NCBI GenBank assembly: GCA_002690495.1
Contig: NZEV01000025.1
Location: 1 to 39,001 of the forward strand
DNA: 39,001 nt
Reading direction: 5' to 3'
From: Legionellales bacterium
Lineage (GTDB): Bacteria > Pseudomonadota > Gammaproteobacteria > Comchoanobacterales > Comchoanobacteraceae
Part shown: positions 1 through 6,303 of the stretch, in pieces
How positions within the stretch are numbered: the first letter of the stretch is position 1
Layout of the letters: the number at the start of each line of letters is the position of its first letter
Notes under the pieces: model-generated
What the model was told of the DNA's origin: nothing
Seen by the model: only the letters and a program-made list of their open reading frames with translations
The model's database searches: none
Translations under genes and position numbers: made by a program

Positions 1-49
1 AGTATACAGTAGAGCCCGTTGAATTAGAACAACAATCTTTGTGGACTTT

Positions 50-57
50 AGGAGGGG
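50..57 (+). promoter_or_regulatory. Strong Shine-Dalgarno that fixes the start of the first gene
   Basis: The stretch AGGAGGGG lies 7 bases before the ATG at 65. It is one of the best ribosome-binding sites in the window and argues for starting at 65 rather than at the in-frame GTG at 41. The 40 bases before it show no convincing promoter, which is probably outside the window. Confidence 0.75.
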
Positions 58-64
58 TTTCCTT

Positions 65-463
65 ATGAGTATTTTTCATGTTGCAGAAGATTTCTTTTCA
101 ATGGATATGTCTGAAACAATAGAAGATATTTGTGCCATTAATCTGTATCCACCTTCATTTGCTCATATTGTTTTTTTTGCGATAGAGAATTTGGTTTATT
201 TTCCTTTTGAAATATTCAGTTGTTTTTATCAGTTAGATATTGCTCGTTTATTGCGTTCATGTTTACAGATGATCATCAACGGTCTAAAAACAGCAATAGC
301 AATTTGCTTATTTCCTTTTCAGTGCTTGGTTTCTCCATCACTATTAATTGCTTTACCATGTGCTTTATTTCATGAGCTAAATGGGTCATCATTTAATGGT
401 AGGGAAGATCAGAGTATGTCACTTTACTCAACTCAATCAGGTGAACAAAGAGGCTGTTGTTGA
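65..463 (+). CDS. Unknown 132-aa hydrophobic protein ending in Gly-Cys-Cys
   Basis: I do not recognise this family. The start at 65 is chosen for the AGGAGGGG ribosome-binding site just upstream. The protein has a short polar N-terminus, a hydrophobic or amphipathic stretch at about residues 30-60 and a strongly hydrophobic one at about 75-105, so membrane association is likely. A polar, Ser/Gln-rich tail follows and ends in EQRGCC. A terminal Cys-Cys is the prenylation signal of eukaryotic Rab GTPases, which makes host lipidation a possibility but no more than that. It lies 35 bases upstream of another unknown membrane protein on the same strand and the two may be co-transcribed. That it is a real gene is supported mainly by the ribosome-binding site and the intact frame. 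Confidence 0.6.
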   Translation: MSIFHVAEDFFSMDMSETIEDICAINLYPPSFAHIVFFAIENLVYFPFEIFSCFYQLDIARLLRSCLQMIINGLKTAIAICLFPFQCLVSPSLLIALPCALFHELNGSSFNGREDQSMSLYSTQSGEQRGCC

Positions 464-498
464 TTAGTCATTAATGATTTGATAATTTGAGTTACAGT

Positions 499-1557
499 AT
501 GACTCAATTATTAAAAGAGCTTGATTTATTCTGGAATCGACTGAATAGTGCCGCTATCAGTAGTGATTTTGTGAAAGGCGTACAGAACTTACCTGAATTA
601 TTTTTACCCTATAATCAACCGCGTTCAGATCAACAGCTTTGGGATGATTTACCAAGTCAATGGCCAGACAGAGTCAATGATTGTGGGCGTCATGGTTATA
701 CAATTTCAGAAACGCTGATTGGTTTATTATTATACCTTAGTATTCGTATCCCAATTCATTGTATCTGGGAGATGTTGCTCGCATACAATCGCTTTATCCA
801 GTGGATAGGTTTTAGTCATATTATTGGGCAAGAGGACTCGGATGAAGCATCTTCTAATAACGATTTCAATATATCCTTTTTAATTTTGAAAGGGATAATA
901 ATGACCTTCTTAGCTTTGATAGACTTGCTCTATGCGATCATATTAATGAGTTATTTGCCATCATTAATTTATCTCATGACACGATATACTGTGACTAGGA
1001 ATTACTTTAAGGTCTCTAGCCCATATAAAAAAAATGGTAAAATCGATCGTCATTTAGTGATAGAGATTAAAACACGCTCTTTAGCAGACTCCATTGGGCA
1101 TATTAAAAAAACATTCCTGGAGTGTATTCGTTTTGCAGCACATCCTCCAACTGTCATCCAATTAGTTAATCAGAAAAATAGCATTGTTCTTCCTGAAGTG
1201 GAGCGGTTATTAAGACAAAAAGATGATTCAGAAGAAAAAATCATTTATCAACTTCAAAAAGAGCAACAAAAAATACCGACAGTTTTATTTCATCATATAC
1301 AAATTGCTGAGTGGTTATACGATGCTGAAGCATTAGATGCAAATACATTAATGAGTAAACATAACGTTCTTTGCGAATGGGCCAATGGGTCAGATAGCCA
1401 ATTAGTAGTGAAAAATAGACCACTTAATAATGAAACAGTCAACGGCACCACAACAAAAGATTTTATTAAAACAATATATAAAGGTATTAATCTTGTACGT
1501 TTAAAAGATCAAATCAATCTTCCAGACGGTTGCTATATGCAAAGTACTCGTGTATGA
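499..1557 (+). CDS. Unknown 352-aa membrane protein upstream of rplM
   Basis: No family recognised. The soluble N-terminal segment of about 75 residues is followed by hydrophobic stretches near residues 75-105 and 130-165, then a polar, charged C-terminal half with a run rich in Glu, Lys and Gln near residues 240-260. This suggests a protein anchored by two or so membrane segments with a large cytosolic or periplasmic tail. The ATG at 499 is preferred; a TTG at 487 in the same frame is possible and neither has a strong ribosome-binding site. The gene ends 21 bases before rplM, where gammaproteobacteria often carry zapE, so its position next to a core ribosomal operon is unusual. Its last codons overlap a candidate rplM promoter. 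Confidence 0.65.
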   Translation: MTQLLKELDLFWNRLNSAAISSDFVKGVQNLPELFLPYNQPRSDQQLWDDLPSQWPDRVNDCGRHGYTISETLIGLLLYLSIRIPIHCIWEMLLAYNRFIQWIGFSHIIGQEDSDEASSNNDFNISFLILKGIIMTFLALIDLLYAIILMSYLPSLIYLMTRYTVTRNYFKVSSPYKKNGKIDRHLVIEIKTRSLADSIGHIKKTFLECIRFAAHPPTVIQLVNQKNSIVLPEVERLLRQKDDSEEKIIYQLQKEQQKIPTVLFHHIQIAEWLYDAEALDANTLMSKHNVLCEWANGSDSQLVVKNRPLNNETVNGTTTKDFIKTIYKGINLVRLKDQINLPDGCYMQSTRV

Positions 1558-1558
1558 T
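1530..1558 (+). promoter_or_regulatory. Candidate sigma70 promoter for rplM-rpsI
   Basis: TTGCTA at 1530-1535 and TATGAT at 1553-1558 are separated by 17 bases, close to consensus. The -10 box overlaps the stop codon of the preceding membrane-protein gene. Transcription would begin near 1565, leaving a leader of about 14 bases before the rplM ATG at 1579. This would free the ribosomal operon from the upstream gene. Read by eye only. Confidence 0.45.
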
Positions 1559-1578
1559 AATCTATTTAAGAGTATTAA

Positions 1579-1992
1579 ATGAAGACGATTGAAACTAAGC
1601 CAAGTCCAAATCCAACATGGGTTCATTTAGACGCAGACCAAGAAACATTAGGCCGGTTAGCGACTAAAATAGCAACGATTTTACAAGGTAAGCATAAGCC
1701 AGAATTTAGTAAATATTTGAATTTAGGAGACAGTGTTGTTGTCACAAACTGTGAGAAAATTATCTGTAACTCCTCAGACAAAGTGTACTATTGGCATACT
1801 GGTTTTCCAGGGGGAATTAAAAGTAGGGCATATGATAAGGTGCTTGCTAAAAAGCCACAAGATATTTTAATGATGGCTGTAAAGCGAATGTTGCCAAGTG
1901 GTCCACGTGGTCGATCAATGCTTAAACGTTTACGTGTTTATGTAGGACATGAGCATCCTCATACTGCGCAAGTAAAAGAAAACAAGGAATAA
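1579..1992 (+). CDS. rplM: 50S ribosomal protein L13
   Basis: L13 binds 23S rRNA early in large-subunit assembly. The 137-residue product is close to the usual 142. Family blocks are clear: TLGRLATKIA near residue 25, GKHKPEF, KVYYWHTG near residue 70, GGIKSRAYD, and MLPSGPRGRSMLKRLRVY near residue 105, with GHEHPHTAQ close to the end. A TAAGAG-like ribosome-binding site precedes the ATG. It sits three bases before rpsI, the standard pairing. The only oddity is the adjacent upstream membrane-protein gene, which leaves just 21 bases for control elements. Confidence 0.97.
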   Translation: MKTIETKPSPNPTWVHLDADQETLGRLATKIATILQGKHKPEFSKYLNLGDSVVVTNCEKIICNSSDKVYYWHTGFPGGIKSRAYDKVLAKKPQDILMMAVKRMLPSGPRGRSMLKRLRVYVGHEHPHTAQVKENKE

Positions 1993-1995
1993 ATT

Positions 1996-2493
1996 ATGGA
2001 AAAAATCAAAGTTGCAAAAGATGCATACTATGCCAAAGGCGGTAGAAAAGCTTCTGTTTCAAGAGTTTATTTGCAGAAGGGAAAAGGGCGTATTGTTATC
2101 AATGGGAAAGAAGCAAAAGACTATTTTGGCCCAGATAATAAGTGGATTGAGCAGATCTATGCTCCTTTAAGGCTTTTGAAACAAGAAGAGCAATTTGATG
2201 TCATTTGTTTTGCAAAAGGTGGTGGAGTCACTGGACAATCAGAAGCCATTAGAATGGGCGTTTCAAGATGTCTAGATGCTTATGAATTAAAAGTAATTGG
2301 ACGTAAGGTTGAAACCGTTGATTCATCAGACGCAGAAGCTTCTGAAGATGAAGATGAAAGTGCAGAAATGCCTCCAACTTGGAGAAAGCAGTTACGTGCA
2401 AAGGGGTATTTGACACGAGATTCCAGAGCTGTTCTTCGTAAACGTGTTGGATTCAGAAAGGCCCGTAAGAGACCACAATATAGTAAGCGTTAA
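1996..2493 (+). CDS. rpsI: 30S ribosomal protein S9 with an acidic insertion
   Basis: S9 is a small-subunit head protein whose C-terminal SKR tail reaches the P-site tRNA. The family is clear from GGRKASVSRVYL near the N-terminus, GKGRIVING, AKGGGVTGQSEAIRMG near residues 73-88, and the ending GFRKARKRPQYSKR. At 165 residues it is about 35 longer than the E. coli protein (130). The excess is one block at about residues 97-127, between the YE/YD point after the GVSRCLDA helix and WRKQLRAKGYLTRD. It begins basic and becomes strongly acidic (Asp/Glu/Ser). The frame is intact and the conserved C-terminus continues in phase, so this is an insertion, not a frameshift. The stop overlaps the sspA ATG by one base. 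Confidence 0.97.
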   Translation: MEKIKVAKDAYYAKGGRKASVSRVYLQKGKGRIVINGKEAKDYFGPDNKWIEQIYAPLRLLKQEEQFDVICFAKGGGVTGQSEAIRMGVSRCLDAYELKVIGRKVETVDSSDAEASEDEDESAEMPPTWRKQLRAKGYLTRDSRAVLRKRVGFRKARKRPQYSKR

Positions 2494-3107
2494 TGATTAT
2501 GAAAAAAAATTCGATGACATTGTTTATTGGAGAGGATTTGAACAGCCAAAGAGTCCGTATGGCCTTGGCAGAAAAGTCGATCACTGCAGATGTTATTTCT
2601 GTCGATCCTTCCTCCCCACCAGAGGTTTTTATGGAGCTGAATCCAGATGGAGCTTTGCCTCTACTTGTTGATCGAGAATTAGTATTAGATCTTGCTTCAG
2701 TCATTAGTGAATATTTAGATGAAAGATTCCCTCATCCTCCATTACTGCCTGTTTATCCAGTCGCGCGTGCTCGCTCTAGGATGTTGATTGGCCAAATCAT
2801 TAATGAGTGGTATCCAATTGTTGAAAATCTTGAAAATCATTTTGATGAAAAAGCATTGGCAAGTGTCACGAATTCAATTTATTCCATTACGCCTTTATTA
2901 GAAGATTCAACCTATTATTTAAGTAATGAATTTTCATTGGTTGATTGTGCAATGGCCCCACTGTTATGGCGTTTGAAAGGCCATCAAGTTGCCGTTGAGG
3001 ATCATTCTCCTTTATTAAACCGATATTGCCAGAATGTGTTCTCAAGAGATAGTTTTCAAATCTCACTTTCAGAGCAAGATCTTGGAATACTGGATGAAAT
3101 CGAGTAA
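2493..3107 (+). CDS. sspA: Stringent starvation protein A
   Basis: SspA is a GST-fold protein that binds RNA polymerase and sigma70 and alters promoter use under stress; in several pathogens it controls virulence genes. The 204-residue product has the N-terminal thioredoxin-like block (VRMALAEKSI, LNPDGALPLLVDRELVL), then the diagnostic EYLDERFPHPPLLPVYPVAR with the Pro-His-Pro surface patch, and LSNEFSLVDCAMAPLLWRL in the helical domain. The usual glutathione-binding residues are not expected in SspA. The ATG overlaps the rpsI stop, so the gene is probably translationally coupled. sspB overlaps its 3' end, as in the canonical rplM-rpsI-sspA-sspB string. Confidence 0.95.
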   Translation: MIMKKNSMTLFIGEDLNSQRVRMALAEKSITADVISVDPSSPPEVFMELNPDGALPLLVDRELVLDLASVISEYLDERFPHPPLLPVYPVARARSRMLIGQIINEWYPIVENLENHFDEKALASVTNSIYSITPLLEDSTYYLSNEFSLVDCAMAPLLWRLKGHQVAVEDHSPLLNRYCQNVFSRDSFQISLSEQDLGILDEIE

Positions 3108-3498
3108 ACCATACTTTATAAGAGCTGTATACGACTGGTTAACTGACAATCACGTCACGCCTCATTTATTAATTGATGCTGGTTCACCTGGACTTAAGGT
3201 GCCTGATGCTTGTGAGATTGATGACGATAACCAAATTGTCTTAAATATTTCGTTTAAAGCAGTCAGAGACCTTGTACTGGGTATTGATGATATTATTTTT
3301 CAAGCATCCTTTAATCACACAGTTCACGAAGTTCAAATACCAATCTATTCCATTAAGGCGATTTACTGTACTGAAAATGGTCAGGGCATGTATTTTGATG
3401 ATGAAGAAGATGAGCCTCCATCAGAAGATCGTTATTCACAGAAACAGTCAAATCCTAAAAAGAATAATCAAAAACCTTTTCTAAAAATTGTTGAGTAA
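3094..3498 (+). CDS. sspB: ClpXP protease specificity-enhancing factor SspB
   Basis: SspB tethers ssrA-tagged and other substrates to ClpXP. The start at 3094 is chosen because the family begins with a PYFIRAVYDWL-like block, here at residues 6-16, followed by HVTPHLLIDA and GLKVPDAC. An earlier in-frame ATG at 3034 lies deep inside sspA and would add 20 residues foreign to the family. The 134-residue product has the substrate-binding domain in its first 100 residues, then an acidic and polar flexible linker, and ends in KPFLKIVE. That ending fits the ClpX-binding motif found at the end of SspB (consensus like RPxLRVVK). It overlaps sspA by 14 bases and rsmG by 11. Confidence 0.95.
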   Translation: MKSSKPYFIRAVYDWLTDNHVTPHLLIDAGSPGLKVPDACEIDDDNQIVLNISFKAVRDLVLGIDDIIFQASFNHTVHEVQIPIYSIKAIYCTENGQGMYFDDEEDEPPSEDRYSQKQSNPKKNNQKPFLKIVE

Positions 3499-4108
3499 AT
3501 TGAAAGCACATCTTATTCAAGGCAGTGAGGCACTAGGTTTTCATTTATCTAGTGAACAGTGTCAATTGTTTCAAAAGTTAATCGACGGTTTGTTACTGGC
3601 CAATCAACAATTTAATTTAACCGCAATTAAGGATCCTATAGAAGTCATAGATCTACATTTATTAGATAGCTTCACATTAAAGCCTTGGATTGATCAAATG
3701 CAATCTGGTCAGATTATTTTAGATGTTGGATCTGGAGCTGGTTTCCCTGGTCTACCTCTAGCAGTGATGTACCCACAATTACAATGGCGTCTCATTGATG
3801 CTAGAAAAAAGAAAGTAGATTATTTACAACACACCATTCAAACATTAAAACTAAATAATGTTCAAGCGATACACTCTAGATTAGAGCACTATCCTGATCC
3901 ATTTGATCTTATGGTTTGTCGTGCTGTTTCAAGTTGCTCCCAAATGATTAAGTGGAGTCAGACACATCGTCCATCCAAAATATTAATGATGAAAGGCCAA
4001 TATCCGCATGATGAGTTGGCCGAATTATCTTGTCAAGCATGTGTCACTGAAGTTCAGATTCCAAGCTGTAATGTAAAGAGGCATATTGTTGAATTAGAGC
4101 TAAGATAA
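3488..4108 (+). CDS. rsmG: 16S rRNA (guanine-527-N7) methyltransferase RsmG
   Basis: RsmG makes m7G527 in 16S rRNA using S-adenosylmethionine; loss gives low-level streptomycin resistance in many bacteria. The 206-residue protein shows the N-terminal FNLTAIKDPIEVIDLHLLDS block, the SAM-binding motif ILDVGSGAGFPGLPLA near residue 77, and VCRAVSSCSQM. The C-terminal end is slightly shorter than in E. coli GidB (207). The TTG at 3488 is the predicted start, with another TTG immediately after; both lie inside sspB. rsmG usually accompanies mnmG or parA/parB near the origin, so its place at the end of the ssp operon is less common. Confidence 0.93.
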   Translation: MLSKLKAHLIQGSEALGFHLSSEQCQLFQKLIDGLLLANQQFNLTAIKDPIEVIDLHLLDSFTLKPWIDQMQSGQIILDVGSGAGFPGLPLAVMYPQLQWRLIDARKKKVDYLQHTIQTLKLNNVQAIHSRLEHYPDPFDLMVCRAVSSCSQMIKWSQTHRPSKILMMKGQYPHDELAELSCQACVTEVQIPSCNVKRHIVELELR

Positions 4109-4118
4109 AGATTATCTT
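4102..4118. terminator. Small hairpin between convergent rsmG and SDR genes
   Basis: AAGATAA and TTATCTT form a perfect 7-bp stem around the 3-base loop AGA. It covers the stop codons of both convergent genes. It is AT-rich, and there is no long T-run on either side, so it is at best a weak bidirectional terminator. Confidence 0.3.
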
Positions 4119-4876
4119 GGTTTGAAAATAGGAAGCAATGTTAGGCACCAGCGGATAGGGAAATTTTGAGCAAATCGATAAAAGATTCTGTTATACCACC
4201 CTGGAATAGAAATAACACGTCGACGTTTAAAGTCATAGAGTGCCTTTTTAACAACACATTCACTATTCATCCACAGCCATTTTGGAATTTGATCAAATTG
4301 ATATTGTGCCTTCATCTTTTGATGAAATTCTGTTTTGGTTAACCCAGGGCACAATGACATCACCTGTATGCCTCGATGCCCATATCGAGTATGTAAATCA
4401 AGTGCAAACCGGTGAAGCATAGATTTAATGGCACCATATGGAGGAAATGCTGATGTGACGAGCCCTGCAATTGAATTGACAAATATAATCTGACCACCTG
4501 TTTTGAGCATTTGAGGTACTAATGCATGTGTGATCATCACATGTGCAGTCACCATGACTTGTATTTGTTGATTAATTGGATCCCACTTTGAATTTTCAAA
4601 GGATGATTGTAGTCCCATACCAGCATTTGCAACGAATAGCTGAGGCTTTCTAATCAGGATTCTTTTGATCATCGATTGAATTGCTTCAGGGTCATTAAGA
4701 TCACACGCAATCAGTGTGGTCTGACAAGAGAGATTTTTTTTTAGTTGATCTAGTTGTTTAATTCGTCGAGCAATTAAAATTAAATCATAACCTTGTTCAG
4801 CAAGTGCCTTTGCAAATGATGCTCCAATGCCACTAGATGCACCAGTAATTAAAGCGATTGGTCTTGTAGTACGCAT
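4112..4876 (-). CDS. Short-chain dehydrogenase/reductase
   Basis: A classical SDR of about 254 residues, probably NAD(P)-dependent; substrate unknown. It shows the glycine-rich cofactor motif TGASSGIGASFAKALA near the N-terminus, an acidic DLND after the third strand, VANAGMG, a catalytic Ser in VNSIAG, and the YxxxK pair in YGAIK. The C-terminal part is hydrophobic and basic (FPIRWCLTLLPIF), which suggests loose membrane association as in DltE/YqjQ-like SDRs. The start at 4876 (MRTTRPIAL) is chosen because it falls one base after the stop of the upstream protease gene; a TTG at 4894 is the alternative. The two genes are probably one transcript. Confidence 0.85.
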   Translation of the reverse strand: MRTTRPIALITGASSGIGASFAKALAEQGYDLILIARRIKQLDQLKKNLSCQTTLIACDLNDPEAIQSMIKRILIRKPQLFVANAGMGLQSSFENSKWDPINQQIQVMVTAHVMITHALVPQMLKTGGQIIFVNSIAGLVTSAFPPYGAIKSMLHRFALDLHTRYGHRGIQVMSLCPGLTKTEFHQKMKAQYQFDQIPKWLWMNSECVVKKALYDFKRRRVISIPGWYNRIFYRFAQNFPIRWCLTLLPIFKPR

Positions 4877-4877
4877 T

Positions 4878-5516
4878 CTAACGAATCCCAACAATCAATT
4901 TCACAATAAGCGCTAGGGTATTAAAAATTGGGCTTAAGATGACGCCTAATATCCCTGTAAACATCATTACAATTAAAATCATTAACCCATACTGATCAAG
5001 CAGATCTAATAACCATCTTTTAGAGTAGGGTAGTAACTCAATCAAAACTTTACCACCATCCAATGGGGGGAAAGGGAGAAGATTAATTGTTGCAAGTGAT
5101 AGATTAACAATGACACCTGCTTGAGCAAGTTCAAACCACGCAATATTTGACCCAAAAACGGGGTGTTGAATCATCAAAAATGCCCACAAAATGGCCATGA
5201 TGATATTCGAAAAAGGGCCTGCTAATGCCACAAAAATCATAGCATATTTTCTTGGTTTTAAGTTGCGTGGAATAATAGGTACGGGCTTAGCCCATCCAAA
5301 CATGAGCCCACCAGTCATTAAGGATAATAAAGGGAAAAGTATTGTGCCAATAATATCAATGTGTGGTACTGGATTTAATGTGATACGACCATATTGCCAT
5401 GCCGTTGGATCATTAAACCATTTTGCGACCAAACCGTGGGCAGCTTCATGAACCGTAATTGCAAATAATGTTGGCACTGACCAAATTAATATGACATGTA
5501 TTATTTCAAACAACAT
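4878..5516 (-). CDS. Site-2 protease family (M50) integral membrane metalloprotease
   Basis: A compact M50 protease of 212 residues, resembling the YwhC-like group without a PDZ domain. The zinc-binding HEAAHG motif is in the first membrane segment (about residues 23-28). The second metal-site motif appears as NLLPFPPLDGGKVL near residue 145, supplying the Asp. Five or six hydrophobic segments span the whole length. Members of this family cut membrane substrates within the bilayer, but the target cannot be named here. It lies upstream of, and almost touches, an SDR gene on the same strand, and is divergent from the BON-domain lipoprotein gene 61 bases away. Confidence 0.9.
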   Translation of the reverse strand: MLFEIIHVILIWSVPTLFAITVHEAAHGLVAKWFNDPTAWQYGRITLNPVPHIDIIGTILFPLLSLMTGGLMFGWAKPVPIIPRNLKPRKYAMIFVALAGPFSNIIMAILWAFLMIQHPVFGSNIAWFELAQAGVIVNLSLATINLLPFPPLDGGKVLIELLPYSKRWLLDLLDQYGLMILIVMMFTGILGVILSPIFNTLALIVKLIVGIR

Positions 5517-5577
5517 TTTATCAGATTATCATATATAACTATTGCGTTGAAGAGGAAAGATATGTTTTTATAATGTT

Positions 5578-6156
5578 ATGCCATTACTCATTATTATCAT
5601 TTTACTCAGTGTTGTGGGTTGTCACTCAACACCACCTGAGGAGAAAAAAGACGAATCAATAGATCCGCATGCAACATATCGCAACAATTATCAGGATGTA
5701 AGAAGAATTAATGTGATCTACCAAGATGAAGAATTATCTAATAAAATTTTATTAGCAATAAAGTCCTCAGGACATTTCAAAGATAGTAACCTTCGAGTCA
5801 TCACCTATAACCAAGTGATATTACTACTCGGTCAAACACCTACAGCCGATCAACGACATCAAGCTTTCTCAATCGCTTCTCAATTTAGAGGTAAAAGAAG
5901 AGTGGTCAATCGAATCTCAATCGAAGGCCCGGTATCTACTTTGACACACACGAGTGACACTTGGATCTCTACCAAGGTCAAAGCACAATTAATCAGTCGT
6001 TATGCTCTGAAAGCGGCACAGTTTAAAGTGACCACCGAAAACGGTGTAGTCTACTTATTAGGCAAGGTCTCCGCTCATGAATCTGCACTGGCAACAAGAC
6101 TTGCTCGAGAAACTGAAGGTGTTAGAAAAGTAGTGACGCTATTTGAATATCAGTAA
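5578..6156 (+). CDS. BON-domain outer-membrane lipoprotein, DolP-like
   Basis: 192 residues: a signal peptide with lipobox VVGC (Cys15), a short polar linker, and two BON domains at about residues 48-112 and 124-190. DolP (YraP) supports outer-membrane integrity and the BAM complex in E. coli, where it also lies near lpoA and rsmI; that linkage is kept here and supports the call. The start is awkward. The only in-frame ATG is 5578 and gives a signal peptide with no positive charge at its N-terminus. A ribosome-binding-like AGAGGAAAG at 5551-5559 sits too far upstream (18 bases), and a TATAAT occurs at 5569-5574. An ATA at 5560 would be the only alternative. The stop abuts the stop of a small convergent ORF. 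Confidence 0.85.
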   Translation: MPLLIIIILLSVVGCHSTPPEEKKDESIDPHATYRNNYQDVRRINVIYQDEELSNKILLAIKSSGHFKDSNLRVITYNQVILLLGQTPTADQRHQAFSIASQFRGKRRVVNRISIEGPVSTLTHTSDTWISTKVKAQLISRYALKAAQFKVTTENGVVYLLGKVSAHESALATRLARETEGVRKVVTLFEYQ

Positions 6157-6285
6157 TTAACCAAAGTATCTGAGCGCAGCAGCAGCACTTGCACCACCGA
6201 GCATAAAACTAGCTGTAGTGGCACAACCAGTGGTCGCAAAACCTGCAATACATGTGATTAGAAATAGTTCTTTAATTTTGTCCAT
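6157..6285 (-). CDS. Small 42-aa hydrophobic, Ala/Gly/Thr-rich peptide downstream of lpoA
   Basis: This ORF is too short for ordinary gene calling. It reads MDKIKELFLITCIAGF, then ATTGCATTASFMLGG, an Ala-rich run and LRYFG. The N-terminus has a basic n-region and a hydrophobic core ending in TTGC, reminiscent of small lipoproteins such as entericidins, although the residue at -3 is Thr rather than Leu or Val. A GGTGAA ribosome-binding-like sequence lies 8 bases before the ATG. It begins 18 bases after lpoA on the same strand, and its stop touches the dolP stop. Function unknown. The intact frame, ribosome-binding site and signal-like composition support translation; conservation is untested. 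Confidence 0.55.
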   Translation of the reverse strand: MDKIKELFLITCIAGFATTGCATTASFMLGGASAAAALRYFG

Positions 6286-6303
6286 TATTTAATTTCACCA
6301 TAA

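Noticed and set aside
5562-5573. Three-codon mini-ORF (Met-Phe-Leu) before the DolP-like start, preceded by AGAGGA
   Set aside because: It might be a leader that couples to the dolP start, but a single short ATG with a purine run nearby is weak evidence, and a TATAAT lies across it.
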